Below the pieces are notes generated by a model. It saw only the letters and a list, made by a program, of their open reading frames with translations. It was not told the DNA's origin and did no database searches. Position numbers and translations under genes: made by a program. 64,000 bases of DNA from DATARH01 sp036268075 (GTDB taxonomy: Bacteria; Pseudomonadota; Alphaproteobacteria; ATCC43930; CGMCC-115725), in the NCBI GenBank assembly GCA_036268075.1, contig DATAUV010000052.1, positions 1 through 64,000 on the forward strand, written 5' to 3'. This document shows, piece after piece, positions 48,694 to 59,246 of this stretch. Position 1 is the first letter of the stretch. Each line of letters opens with the position of its first letter.

Positions 48694-50019
48694 CTAGTGC
48701 CGCTGCTTGATCCCGACATAGGCGCGTCGGTCGGCGCCGGTGAATAGCTGGCGCGGGCGCATCAGCTTTGCCTCGGCGTCTTCCAGCATCTCGGTCCACT
48801 GGGCGATCCACCCGACCGTGCGCGCGATCGCGAACAGCACCGTGAACATCGAGGTCGGGAAGCCCATCGCCTTCAGGATGATGCCCGAATAGAAGTCGAC
48901 GTTCGGGTACAGCTTGCGGCTGATGAAATATTCGTCGCTGAGCGCGATCTGTTCGAGTTCCATCGCCAGGTCGAGCAGCGGGTCGTTCTTGATCCCGAGC
49001 TCGCTCAACACGTCGTGGCAGCTCTCGCGCAGCACGTGGGCGCGGGGGTCGTAATTTTTGTAAACGCGGTGGCCAAAGCCGAACAGGATCTCGTGGTTGC
49101 CCTTGTCCTTTACCTGGCTGATGAACTCGGGGATGCCCTTGGGGCTGCCGATCTTGGCGAGCATCTTGAGCACCGCCTCGTTGGCGCCGCCATGCGCCGG
49201 ACCCCAGAGCGACGCGATGCCGGCCGCGATGCAGGCGAACGGGTTGGCGCCCGACGAGCCGGCGTTGCGCACCGTCGCGGTCGAGGCGTTCTGCTCGTGG
49301 TCGGCGTGGAGGATGAAGATGCGGTCCATCGCCTTCGCCAGGACCGGGTTGACCTTGTACTCCTCGCATGGCACCGCAAAGGTCATGTGGAGGAAGTTCT
49401 CGGCGTAGCCGAGCGAATTCTTCGGATAGATGAAGGGCTGGCCGAGCGAATATTTGTAGGCCATCGCGCCGATCGTCGGCAGCTTGGCGATCAGCCGGTG
49501 CGAGGCGACCATCCGCTGGTACGGGTCGTTGATGTCGGTCGAGTCGTGATAAAACGCCGACAGCGCGCCAACCACGCCGCACAGCACCGCCATCGGGTGA
49601 GCATCGCGCCGGAAGCCGCGGAAAAAGCTGGTGATCTGCTCGTGCACCATCGTGTGGTGCGTGATGTCGCTGACAAACTGCGTGCGCTGGTCGCCGGTCG
49701 GCAACTCGCCGTTGAGCAACAAATAAGCGACTTCCAGGAAGTCGCTTTTGGCCGCCAATTCCTCGATCGGGTAGCCCCGATACATAAGGATGCCTTCGTC
49801 GCCGTCGATGTAGGTGATGCTGGACCGACAGGCCGCGGTCGCCATAAAGCCGGGGTCGTAGGTGAAGTAGCCGGTCTTCGCGTAAAGGCTGCGGACATCG
49901 ATGACTTTCGGCCCGACCGAGCCCGAAATCACCGGTAGATCGATCGACTTGCCGGTCGCGTTGTCGGTCAAGGTCATCGTCGCGTTCGACGTGGCTGGCT
50001 TCGTGTTATCCCCGTCCAT
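48694..50019 (-). CDS. gltA: citrate synthase
   Basis: 441-residue type II (hexameric, NADH-sensitive type by length) citrate synthase. Catalytic residues lie in LHADHEQNAST, GPAHGGANEAVLKML, GFGHRVYKNYDPRA (His) and YPNVDFYSGIILKAMG (Asp). It condenses acetyl-CoA and oxaloacetate. The start at 50019 (MDGDNTKPATSNATM) was chosen over an in-frame upstream ATG, whose sequence is not family-like. It lies 126 bases downstream of gltX on the same strand. Confidence 0.97.
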   Translation of the reverse strand: MDGDNTKPATSNATMTLTDNATGKSIDLPVISGSVGPKVIDVRSLYAKTGYFTYDPGFMATAACRSSITYIDGDEGILMYRGYPIEELAAKSDFLEVAYLLLNGELPTGDQRTQFVSDITHHTMVHEQITSFFRGFRRDAHPMAVLCGVVGALSAFYHDSTDINDPYQRMVASHRLIAKLPTIGAMAYKYSLGQPFIYPKNSLGYAENFLHMTFAVPCEEYKVNPVLAKAMDRIFILHADHEQNASTATVRNAGSSGANPFACIAAGIASLWGPAHGGANEAVLKMLAKIGSPKGIPEFISQVKDKGNHEILFGFGHRVYKNYDPRAHVLRESCHDVLSELGIKNDPLLDLAMELEQIALSDEYFISRKLYPNVDFYSGIILKAMGFPTSMFTVLFAIARTVGWIAQWTEMLEDAEAKLMRPRQLFTGADRRAYVGIKQRH

Positions 50020-50145
50020 TGATGCACCTCTATCGCTACGGCGGCAGGCCCTTGCCCGATCTAAGTGGAGAATAAGCCCGCCTCTGCGGATTCTCAAAGT
50101 AACTGCTATATTGCGCTGCAATATCGCAATTGCGAAGGAAAAATT

Positions 50146-51564
50146 TTAGGCAGATCCGATGGCTTGTCCCTGGTCGGCTCCCTGGGCGGCGTCGGCGAGG
50201 CGGCCGAGGCATTCGTCGCGGCCGAGCACCTCCATGACCTCGAAAATCCCCGGCGATGCCGTCGATCCGGTGAGCGCGGCGCGCAGCGGCTGGGCGACGG
50301 CGCCGAGCTTCAAACCCTTGGCCGTGGCAAAATCTCGCAGCGCCGCTTCGAGGGTTTCGTGGCTCCAGTCCGCGGCGGCCAGGGAGGCGGCGAGGCCGGC
50401 GAGCAGCGTCCGGGCCTCGGCGATCAGCAGCTTGGCGGCGTCGGGGGCAGGGGCGAGCGGGCGCGGTGCCACGTAGAACGCCGCTTTTTCGGCCAGTTCG
50501 GCGATCGTCTTCGCGCGCGGCTTCAATCCCGGCATCCCGCGCAGCAGGCGGAGGCGGTCGCCCGGGGTCGGCGGGCGGCTGAGGAACGGGGTTAGGAGCG
50601 CGACCAGACGGGCGTCCTCGGCTTCCTTCAGGTAGTGCGCGTTGACGTTGTCGAGCTTGGCCTGGTCGAAGCGTGACGGGGCGCGGCCGACCGCGTCGAG
50701 CGAGAACCATTTCACCGCGTCGTCGAGCGCGATGACCTCGTCGTCGCCGTGGCTCCAGCCGAGCCGCAGGAGGTAGTTGCGCAGCCCCTCGGGGAGATAG
50801 CCGAGGTCGCGATAGGCGTCGACCGCGACCGTGCCGCGCCGCTTCGACATCTTGAGCCCGGCGGCGTCGTGGATCAGCGGGATGTGGGCGAACGCGGGCA
50901 CATCCCAGCCCGCGGCGCGATAGATGTGGGTCTGGCGGAACGCGTTGCGCAAATGGTCGTCGCCGCGGATCACATGGGTGATGCCCATGTCATGGTCGTC
51001 GACGACGACCGAGAGGTTATAGGTCGGCGTGCCGTCGGCGCGCAGGAGGATAAGGTCGTCGAGCTCGCTGTTGGCGACCGTCACCTCGCCCTGGACGAGG
51101 TCGCGGATGACCGTGGCGCCGTCCTGCGGCGCCTTGAGGCGGATCACCGGCGCGACACCGGGCGGCGCGTCGGCCGGGTCGCGGTCGCGCCACGGGCTGT
51201 CGATCCGCACCGAGCGCTTCTCGGCGCGGGCCTGCTCGCGCATCGCCTCGAGCTCGGCCGGGCTCATGTAGCAGTGGTAGGCGCGGCCGGCGGCCAGCAT
51301 CTCGCGGGCGATCTCGGCGTGGCGGGCGGCGCCGGCGAATTGGTGGACGGTCTCGCCGTCCCAGTCGAGCCCGAGCCAGCCGAGCCCGTCGAGGATCGCC
51401 GCGGTCGCCTCCGGCGTCGAGCGCGCGCGGTCGGTATCCTCGATGCGCAGCCGGAAGACGCCGCCGTGATGGCGCGCGAACAGCCAGTTGAACAGCGCCG
51501 TGCGGGCGCCGCCGATATGCAGAAACCCGGTCGGCGACGGGGCGAAGCGGACGGTGACGGTCAT
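50146..51564 (-). CDS. gltX: glutamyl-tRNA synthetase
   Basis: 472-residue class I synthetase. HIGH-type motif FLHIGGARTALFNWLF (residues 15-30) and KMSKRRG are present, with a C-terminal anticodon-binding domain. It charges tRNA-Glu, and possibly tRNA-Gln in organisms using GatCAB. The start at 51564 (MTVTVRFAPSPTG) is the family start; the frame upstream is open but repeat-derived. Confidence 0.96.
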   Translation of the reverse strand: MTVTVRFAPSPTGFLHIGGARTALFNWLFARHHGGVFRLRIEDTDRARSTPEATAAILDGLGWLGLDWDGETVHQFAGAARHAEIAREMLAAGRAYHCYMSPAELEAMREQARAEKRSVRIDSPWRDRDPADAPPGVAPVIRLKAPQDGATVIRDLVQGEVTVANSELDDLILLRADGTPTYNLSVVVDDHDMGITHVIRGDDHLRNAFRQTHIYRAAGWDVPAFAHIPLIHDAAGLKMSKRRGTVAVDAYRDLGYLPEGLRNYLLRLGWSHGDDEVIALDDAVKWFSLDAVGRAPSRFDQAKLDNVNAHYLKEAEDARLVALLTPFLSRPPTPGDRLRLLRGMPGLKPRAKTIAELAEKAAFYVAPRPLAPAPDAAKLLIAEARTLLAGLAASLAAADWSHETLEAALRDFATAKGLKLGAVAQPLRAALTGSTASPGIFEVMEVLGRDECLGRLADAAQGADQGQAIGSA

Positions 51565-51576
51565 GGGGGCAGTGTA

Positions 51577-51636
51577 GGAGCGCGGGCGTCCCGCCCGCAA
51601 TCTTTGGGAAAAGTGCGGGTGGGACACCCGCGCTCC
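51577..51636. repeat. dispersed palindromic repeat, family B, between gltX and the acyl-CoA synthetase gene
   Basis: Arms 51577-51598 and 51615-51636 (GGAGCGCGGGCG to CGCCCGCGCTCC-type ends). It is a close relative of the copy at 10516-10571. It ends two bases before the acyl-CoA synthetase stop codon and could act as its terminator. Confidence 0.8.
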
Positions 51637-51637
51637 T

Positions 51638-53263
<1,626 letters not shown>

Positions 53264-53329
53264 CGCTTCCTCCCGCCGCACACAACAAGGTTCGTGCCGC
53301 GGCAGACTACACCTGTCGGCGGCGGAGGC

Positions 53330-53357
53330 AATGCGGCCGGGACGCCTGCGGTCCCCG
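53330..53357. repeat. family B half-element upstream of the acyl-CoA synthetase gene
   Basis: CGGCCGGGACGCCTGCGGTCC resembles the right half of the copy at 24026-24070. It lies in the gap between the acyl-CoA synthetase and lexA genes, next to a family C repeat. Confidence 0.5.
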
Positions 53358-53390
53358 AGGATGGGATGCGATCACGCCATGCGTCGCCAT

Positions 53391-53486
53391 CCAAAACCGT
53401 CATCCCGGCGCAGGTCGGGACCCACTTTTCCGCTTCTCGTGCGTTTGAGCCGTGGGTCCCGGCCTTCGCCGGGATGACGGTTTTGG
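53391..53486. repeat. dispersed palindromic repeat, family C, copy 2, at the 3' end of lexA
   Basis: Arms 53391-53425 and 53452-53486; the outermost CCAAAACCGTCATCCCGGCG pairs with CGCCGGGATGACGGTTTTGG. Loop and arms are close to identical with 11009-11090. It lies 24 bases after the lexA stop and may stop its transcript. Confidence 0.9.
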
Positions 53487-53510
53487 ATCATCGCCTTTGG
53501 CGGAAAGCGC

Positions 53511-54242
53511 CTAGTACCGCCGCATCAATCCCACGAGACGCCCCTGCACCTTGACGCGGTCGGGGCCGAAGATGCGGGTTTCGTAGGCCTGGTTGGCGGG
53601 TTCGAGGGCGATCGAGTCGCCGCGCTTCCGGAGGCGCTTCAGCGTCGCCTCCTGGTTGTCGACGAGGGCGACGACGATCGAGCCGTTTTCGGCGACCTCG
53701 CAGCGTTGGATGATGACCGTGTCGCCGTCGTAGATGCCCGCATCGACCATGCTGTCGCCGGCGACCTCGAGCGCATAGTGCTCGCTGCCCCGGCCGAGCA
53801 GCGCGCCGGGCACCGCGACGCGGGCGGTCTCGTCGCGCAGCGCCTCGATCGGCGTGCCGGCGGCGATGCGCCCGTATAGCGGCAGCTCGGCGGCGTCGGT
53901 CTCGGCGGCGACGGTCGAGCCGGGCAGCGCGTTGGAGAAATCACCGCGGATCACGGTCGGCGAGAACTTGCCGCGCTCGCCATTATTGTCCCGGGCGGCA
54001 TTGTCCCTGGTAGTCGGCGCCGCGCTTTCCTCGGGCAGCTTCAGTACTTCGAGCGCGCGGGCGCGGTGCGGCAGGCGGCGGATGAACCCGCGCTCCTCGA
54101 GCCCGCTGATCAGGCGGTGGATGCCCGATTTCGAACGCAGGTTGAGCGCGTCCTTCATCTCGTCGAAAGACGGGGCGATGCCGTTGGCGCCGAGCCGGGC
54201 ATTGATGAAAATCAGCAGCTCGTGCTGCTTACGCGTCAACAT
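53511..54242 (-). CDS. lexA: SOS repressor LexA
   Basis: 243 residues. The N-terminal winged helix-turn-helix (MLTRKQHELLIFINARLGAN, then SFDEMKDALNLRSKSGIHRLI) is joined by a long linker to the S24 peptidase domain. Autocleavage site Ala128-Gly129 (RIAAGTP), Ser164 (GDSMVDAG) and Lys202 (ATLKRLRK) form the self-cleavage machinery triggered by RecA. An alphaproteobacterial LexA box lies 46 bases upstream of the ATG, so it should autoregulate. Confidence 0.97.
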   Translation of the reverse strand: MLTRKQHELLIFINARLGANGIAPSFDEMKDALNLRSKSGIHRLISGLEERGFIRRLPHRARALEVLKLPEESAAPTTRDNAARDNNGERGKFSPTVIRGDFSNALPGSTVAAETDAAELPLYGRIAAGTPIEALRDETARVAVPGALLGRGSEHYALEVAGDSMVDAGIYDGDTVIIQRCEVAENGSIVVALVDNQEATLKRLRKRGDSIALEPANQAYETRIFGPDRVKVQGRLVGLMRRY

Positions 54243-54287
54243 CAGTGAGCTCCCCCGCTGAGGAACAAATCCTAAACAGCGGGTGGT

Positions 54288-54302
54288 GTTCTACTTTGGT
54301 TC
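54288..54302. promoter_or_regulatory. LexA box (GTTC-N7-GTTC)
   Basis: GTTCTACTTTGGTTC matches the direct-repeat operator GTTC-N7-GTTC of alphaproteobacterial LexA. It lies in the lexA/nucleoside hydrolase divergent region, 46 bases from lexA and 52 bases from the hydrolase start, so both genes might respond to DNA damage. Confidence 0.85.
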
Positions 54303-54353
54303 GCACACTAGGTCAAGCATTGTCGTACGCCGCCAGGGTGGTAGGAATCGCGA

Positions 54354-55274
54354 ATGGTTCAACGGATCATCATCGACACCGACCCCGGCATCGACGACGC
54401 GATAGCGATCCTCTTCGCCCTGGGGTCGCCCGAGCTCGACGTGAAGGCGCTCGTCGCGGTCGCCGGGAACGCGCCGTTGGCGATCGTCGAGCGCAACGCC
54501 CGGGCGCTCTGCGAATTGGCGGAAAGGCCCGGTTTGCCTGTATTTTCGGGGCGTGACAGGCCATTGCGGAGACCCCTCGGGGACGCGATCGCGGCCCATG
54601 GCGAGGGCGGGCTCGGGGCCTTGCGGTTGCCCGAGCCGGGGATCGCCGCGCAACCGCAAGACGGGGTCGAGTTCCTCGTCGAAACCGCGCGCCGGGCGCC
54701 GCCGCGCACGGTCACCTGGTGCGCCCTCGGACCCCTCACCAACATCGCGGCGGCATTGACCGAGGCGCCTGAGATCGCCGCGAATCTGGCAAATCTGGTG
54801 ATCATGGGCGGGGCGACGCGCGAACCGGGCAACATGACCCCGGCGGCCGAATTCAACTTTTACGTCGACCCGCACGCGGCGGCGATCGTGTTCGAGAGCG
54901 GCGCGCCGATAATTTTGGTGCCGCTCGACGTGACGCGGCAGCTCATCAGCACGCGGCCCCGTCTCGCCCGGCTCCGCGCCCTCTGCAACAAGGCGGGCGC
55001 GGCGGTGTCGGCGCTGCTGCGCCCGGTGCCGCCGTCGCGGCGGGCGATGACGCTGCACGACGCCTGTGTCATCGCCTGGCTCGTGGCGCCGGAGCTGTTT
55101 CGCGGCCGGCGGGTCAATGTCGCGATCGAGACCGAGAGCGCGCTGACGCTCGGCATGAGCGTCACCGACTGGCGCGGGGTCACCGGCCGGCCGGCGAATG
55201 CATTCGTGCTCGAACGGGTCGACGCGGCCGGGTTCTATGCGCTGTTGACCGACCGGCTCGCGCGGCTGCCATAG
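54354..55274 (+). CDS. inosine-uridine preferring nucleoside hydrolase family protein
   Basis: 306 residues. The calcium-binding aspartate cluster IIIDTDPGIDDAIAILFAL is at the N-terminus; WCALGPLTNIA, NLVIMGGA and AAEFNFYVDPHAA complete the site, with the catalytic-loop His in MTLHDACVIAWL. It splits nucleosides into base and ribose. It diverges from lexA. It could feed the purine permease's substrates into salvage, but the genes are far apart. Confidence 0.92.
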   Translation: MVQRIIIDTDPGIDDAIAILFALGSPELDVKALVAVAGNAPLAIVERNARALCELAERPGLPVFSGRDRPLRRPLGDAIAAHGEGGLGALRLPEPGIAAQPQDGVEFLVETARRAPPRTVTWCALGPLTNIAAALTEAPEIAANLANLVIMGGATREPGNMTPAAEFNFYVDPHAAAIVFESGAPIILVPLDVTRQLISTRPRLARLRALCNKAGAAVSALLRPVPPSRRAMTLHDACVIAWLVAPELFRGRRVNVAIETESALTLGMSVTDWRGVTGRPANAFVLERVDAAGFYALLTDRLARLP

Positions 55275-55335
55275 ACCGGCTAAGCTGGGGCCTCGTTAAG
55301 CCTGCCTGCCGCCGAACCCACGCTAGGAGAACCCC

Positions 55336-55950
55336 ATGATCGTCGAAATGCGCACCTATCGGGTCAAGCCCGGCTCGATCCCCGAGGTCGAGAAGCGGTT
55401 TGGCGAGGCCCTGGCGGACCGCCAGAAGATTTCCCCGCTCGGCGCCTTCTTCCACACCGAAATCGGCCCGCTCAACCGCATCATCCATTGCTGGCCGTAC
55501 GAGAACCTTGGCGAGCGGGCGAAGCTGCGCGCCGACGCGGCAAAGCTGCCGAACTGGCCGCCCAAGATCGGCGAGTTCATCGAGGAGATGGAGAGCAAGA
55601 TCATCAACCTCGCGCCGTTCTCGCCCAAGCTCGGCGACCGGCGCCTTGGCGACATCTACGAAATCCGCACCTATACGATGCAGCCGGGCGGCGTCGGGAT
55701 CGTCACCGAGGCCTGGGCCGAGAAGATCGAGGGACGGCAGAAATTCTCGCCGATGGCGTTCTGCGGCGCGACCGAGCTCGGTGGGCTCAACCAGTGGATC
55801 CATGTCTGGGCCTACAAGGACGTCGCCGAGCGCTTTTCGGTGCGCGACGCCGCCCGCGCCAGCGGGGCCTGGCCGCCCAACACACGCGGCCAGTTCGTCC
55901 GCCAGGAGAACATGCTTGTCGTCCCGGCCGCGTTCTCGCCACTGCACTAG
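55336..55950 (+). CDS. NIPSNAP family protein, two tandem domains
   Basis: 204 residues: domain 1 at about 1-100 (MIVEMRTYRVKPGSIPEVEK) and domain 2 at about 104-204 (YEIRTYTMQPGGVGIVTEAW). Each is a ferredoxin-like barrel half and together they could mimic a NIPSNAP dimer. Function unknown; AGGAGAACCCC precedes the ATG. A strong terminator follows the stop. Confidence 0.88.
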   Translation: MIVEMRTYRVKPGSIPEVEKRFGEALADRQKISPLGAFFHTEIGPLNRIIHCWPYENLGERAKLRADAAKLPNWPPKIGEFIEEMESKIINLAPFSPKLGDRRLGDIYEIRTYTMQPGGVGIVTEAWAEKIEGRQKFSPMAFCGATELGGLNQWIHVWAYKDVAERFSVRDAARASGAWPPNTRGQFVRQENMLVVPAAFSPLH

Positions 55951-55964
55951 GCTTGTGGACACAG

Positions 55965-56006
55965 GCCCCTCATCCGCTGGCAAAAGGGCGGCTGAGGGGC
56001 TTTTTT
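55965..56006 (+). terminator. rho-independent terminator after the two-domain NIPSNAP gene
   Basis: GCCCCTCA pairs with TGAGGGGC, extended by CCGC/GCGG past one mismatch, followed by TTTTTT. It lies 14 bases after the stop codon. Confidence 0.92.
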
Positions 56007-56172
56007 CGAGGGTTCGCCACAGTGATTCCGTGGCAAACCCTGTTTTCGTGGCGGGTGTTGCGGCACTCTACCCACCCCGCAAATCCCCGGCGACTAATCC
56101 TCGGCGATGGCGTTCCTGCCGCGAACCGGGTAGATAGGGGCGCGAAACCGCTTCCGGCATCCTGGACCGTCC

Positions 56173-56547
56173 ATGATTATTCTGCTGTTCATCGTCCATG
56201 TCTTTATCGCGCTCGCGCTCGTCTGCGTCGTGCTGCTGCAGAAAAGCGAGGGCGGGGCGCTGGGCATGGGCGGGGGCGGGATGTCGGGGTTCATGACCGG
56301 CCGGTCGACCGCGAACCTCTTGACCCGCACGACGGGGATTCTGGCGGCGGCATTCTTCGCGACGAGCGTGCTGCTCGTGGTGTTGAGCAATTTCGGCCGT
56401 CAGCCCCACTCGATCATCCAGGATATTCCGGCCGGCCCGGTGATCCCGACGGCCCCCGGCCCCGCGGTCCCGACGGCGCCTGGGGCTCCGGCGGCGCCCG
56501 CCGCGCCGGCGCAACCCGCCGGTCCGAGCGCGCCGCTCGCCAAATAG
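56173..56547 (+). CDS. secG: preprotein translocase subunit SecG
   Basis: 124 residues: two transmembrane helices (about 1-20 and 55-76) around the conserved loop VVLLQKSEGGALGMGGG, then a Pro/Ala-rich C-terminal tail (about 85-124). It supports SecYEG export. In many alphaproteobacteria tpiA precedes secG; here the upstream gene is a NIPSNAP gene on a separate, terminated transcript. Confidence 0.95.
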   Translation: MIILLFIVHVFIALALVCVVLLQKSEGGALGMGGGGMSGFMTGRSTANLLTRTTGILAAAFFATSVLLVVLSNFGRQPHSIIQDIPAGPVIPTAPGPAVPTAPGAPAAPAAPAQPAGPSAPLAK

Positions 56548-56753
56548 GGCGGCGAATCGCCGGATCGTCAGGATTCCCGCGGGCTTCTTCGCCCCTGGGA
56601 TGAGAAGCCGCGGCCGTGGAGCGGTCCCGATCGGCGAAACCTGACGGGCACGATCTTCGGAACGCGCCACAAGTCGTTGATGTTTCAAGATGATGACATG
56701 ACCGTGCAGTTTCTCGTGGGACGGGCGGCATGCATGCTTTACTGTGAAGGTCC

Positions 56754-58385
56754 ATGACGCGGTTCGTATTCATCACCGGCGGCGTGGTTTCCTCCCTTGG
56801 CAAGGGGTTGAGCTCGGCGGCACTCGGGGCGCTGTTGCAGGCGCGCGGGTACACCGTGCGCCTGAGGAAGCTCGACCCCTACCTCAATGTCGATCCCGGC
56901 ACGATGAGCCCCTACCAGCATGGGGAAGTCTACGTGACCGACGACGGGGCGGAGACCGATCTCGATCTCGGCCATTACGAGCGCTATGTCGGCGTGCCGT
57001 CGCGCAAGAGCGACAGCGTCACGACCGGCAAGATCTACTCGACCGTGATCGCCCGCGAGCGACGGGGCGAGTATCTCGGCGCGACCGTGCAGGTGATCCC
57101 GCACGTCACCGACGCGATCAAGGAATTCATCCTCGCGGATTTGTCGGACGAGGATTTTGTGCTGTGCGAGATCGGCGGCACGGTCGGCGACATCGAAAGC
57201 CTCCCGTTCCTCGAGGCGATCCGCCAGCTCGGCAACGAGTTGGGGCGCGAGCAGGTCCTCTACGCCCACCTGACCCTGGTGCCGTGGATCAACTCGGCCG
57301 GCGAGCTCAAGACCAAGCCGACCCAGCATTCGGCCAAGGAATTGCTCGGCCTCGGCATCCAGCCCGACATCCTGTTGTGCCGCTGCGACCGCGAGATCCC
57401 CGAGAGCGCGCGCAAAAAAATCGCACTGTTCTGCAACGTGCGGGAACGCTGCGTGATCCCGGCGCTCGACGTCGACACGATCTACGCGGTGCCGTCCGCC
57501 TATCACGCCGAGGGGTTCGACCGCGAGGTCTGCCGGCATTTCGGCCTCAGCGACGCGCGCGAACCCGACCTCGGCCGGTGGAACGCGATCGTCGACCATG
57601 TCCGCAAGCCCGAGGGCGAGGTCACGATCGCGATCGTCGGCAAGTACACGCACCTCCCCGACAGCTACAAATCGCTCGCCGAGGCGATGACCCATGGCGG
57701 CATCGCCAACAACGTAAAGGTGAACATCGACTGGATCGACAGCGAGGTGTTCGAGGCTGAAAGCGAGGCGGTGCGCCAGCTCGAAGGGGTTCACGGCATC
57801 CTCGTGCCGGGCGGGTTCGGCGAGCGCGGGTCGGAGGGCAAGATCGAGGCGGCACGGTTCGCGCGCGAGCGGGCGGTGCCGTATTTCGGCATCTGCTTCG
57901 GCATGCAGATGGCCGTGATCGAGGCCGCGCGCCACCTCGCCGACCTGCCGGGCGCCGGGTCGAGCGAGTTCGGCCCGTGCGAGCACCCGGTGATCGGGCT
58001 GATGACCGAGTGGCAGCGCGGCAACGAGGTCGAGCAGCGCGAGGCCGACGGCGACCTCGGCGGCACGATGCGGGTCGGCGCTTATCCCGCCGTGCTCGAC
58101 CCCGAGAGCCGGGTCGCCGAAATCTACGGCGACACCGAGATCAGCGAGCGCCACCGGCACCGCTACGAGGTCAATATCGGCTATCGCGACACGCTCGAAG
58201 AGGCCGGACTGCGCTTTTCCGGCATGTCGCCCGACGGGCTCCTGCCCGAGATCGTCGAAATCCCGAACCATCCGTGGTTTGTCGGCGTCCAGTTCCACCC
58301 CGAGCTGAAGTCGAAACCCTTCGACCCGCACCCGCTCTTCACGTCGTTTGTAAAGGCCGCGCTCGACCAGTCGCGGCTGGTGTAG
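56754..58385 (+). CDS. pyrG: CTP synthase
   Basis: 543 residues. The N-terminal synthetase domain (TRFVFITGGVVSSLGKGLSS, LDPYLNVDPGTMSPYQHGEV) is joined to a class I glutamine amidotransferase domain with nucleophile Cys381 in YFGICFGMQMA and the His-x-Glu of GVQFHPELKSKP. It converts UTP to CTP. A 206-base gap separates it from secG. Confidence 0.98.
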   Translation: MTRFVFITGGVVSSLGKGLSSAALGALLQARGYTVRLRKLDPYLNVDPGTMSPYQHGEVYVTDDGAETDLDLGHYERYVGVPSRKSDSVTTGKIYSTVIARERRGEYLGATVQVIPHVTDAIKEFILADLSDEDFVLCEIGGTVGDIESLPFLEAIRQLGNELGREQVLYAHLTLVPWINSAGELKTKPTQHSAKELLGLGIQPDILLCRCDREIPESARKKIALFCNVRERCVIPALDVDTIYAVPSAYHAEGFDREVCRHFGLSDAREPDLGRWNAIVDHVRKPEGEVTIAIVGKYTHLPDSYKSLAEAMTHGGIANNVKVNIDWIDSEVFEAESEAVRQLEGVHGILVPGGFGERGSEGKIEAARFARERAVPYFGICFGMQMAVIEAARHLADLPGAGSSEFGPCEHPVIGLMTEWQRGNEVEQREADGDLGGTMRVGAYPAVLDPESRVAEIYGDTEISERHRHRYEVNIGYRDTLEEAGLRFSGMSPDGLLPEIVEIPNHPWFVGVQFHPELKSKPFDPHPLFTSFVKAALDQSRLV

Positions 58386-58397
58386 GCGAAGGCAAGC

Positions 58398-59246
58398 ATG
58401 ACCCCCCGCCACGTCACCGTCGGCAACATCACGGTCGGCAACGACCTGCCGATGGTCTTCATCCTCGGGCCGAACACGCTGGAATCGCGGGCGCATGCGC
58501 GGGAAATGAGCGCGGCGATCAAGGAGATGGCGGAAAAGCTCGGGATTTCGGTGATCTACAAGACGTCGTTCGACAAGGCGAACCGGTCTTCGATCGGCGG
58601 CGCGCGAGGGATCGGGCTTGAGGCGGGGTTGCCGATCCTTGCCGAGGTACGCGAGACGACCGGCCTCCCGGTCCTGACCGATATCCATGCGCCGGAGCAG
58701 TGCGCGCCGGTCGCGGAGGTGGTGGACATCCTGCAGATTCCCGCCTTCCTCTGCCGCCAGACCGACCTTCTGGTCGCCGCCGGCAAGACCGGCAAGACGA
58801 TCAACATCAAGAAGGGCCAGTTCCTCGCGCCTTGGGACATGAAGAACGCGGCCGGCAAGGTGGCCTCGACGGGAAATGAGAGCATCCTGCTCAGCGAGCG
58901 CGGCGCGGCCTTTGGTTACAATAATTTGGTGGTCGATATGCGGGCGTTGCCGATCATGGCGCAGACCGGCTACCCGATTGTGATGGACGCGACCCACGCC
59001 GTCGCCGAGCCGGGCGGGCTTGGCGACCGCTCGGGCGGCCAGCGCGAGATGGGCCCGGTCCTCGCCCGCGCCGCGGCCGGTATCGGCGTCGCCGCGATGT
59101 TCCTCGAATGCCACCAGGACCCGGACCGCACCACCGGCGCCGAGGGCCTGACCATGCTGCCGCTCAAGGCAATGCCGGACTTGCTTCAGACGCTGGTGGA
59201 ACTCGACCGCATCGCCAAGGCGCGGCCGATCCACATCTCCACGTAG
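58398..59246 (+). CDS. kdsA: 3-deoxy-8-phosphooctulonate synthase (KDO-8-P synthase)
   Basis: 282-residue TIM barrel condensing arabinose-5-phosphate and PEP to KDO-8-P for the LPS core. FILGPNTLESRAHAREM, YKTSFDKANRSSIGGARG, SERGAAFGYNNLVVDMR and DATHAVAEPGG are signatures. In this class of enzyme an Asn replaces the metal-ligand Cys of metal-dependent types (FILGPNTLES), suggesting the metal-independent form. Its stop codon TAG is part of the family A repeat that follows. Confidence 0.96.
   Translation: MTPRHVTVGNITVGNDLPMVFILGPNTLESRAHAREMSAAIKEMAEKLGISVIYKTSFDKANRSSIGGARGIGLEAGLPILAEVRETTGLPVLTDIHAPEQCAPVAEVVDILQIPAFLCRQTDLLVAAGKTGKTINIKKGQFLAPWDMKNAAGKVASTGNESILLSERGAAFGYNNLVVDMRALPIMAQTGYPIVMDATHAVAEPGGLGDRSGGQREMGPVLARAAAGIGVAAMFLECHQDPDRTTGAEGLTMLPLKAMPDLLQTLVELDRIAKARPIHIST

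Noticed and set aside
56739..59234. 831-codon open frame on the minus strand opposite pyrG and kdsA
   Set aside because: It is the antisense of two full-length core enzymes. Its translation is Arg/Asp/Val/His-rich shadow sequence with no domain. High-GC codon bias keeps such frames open.
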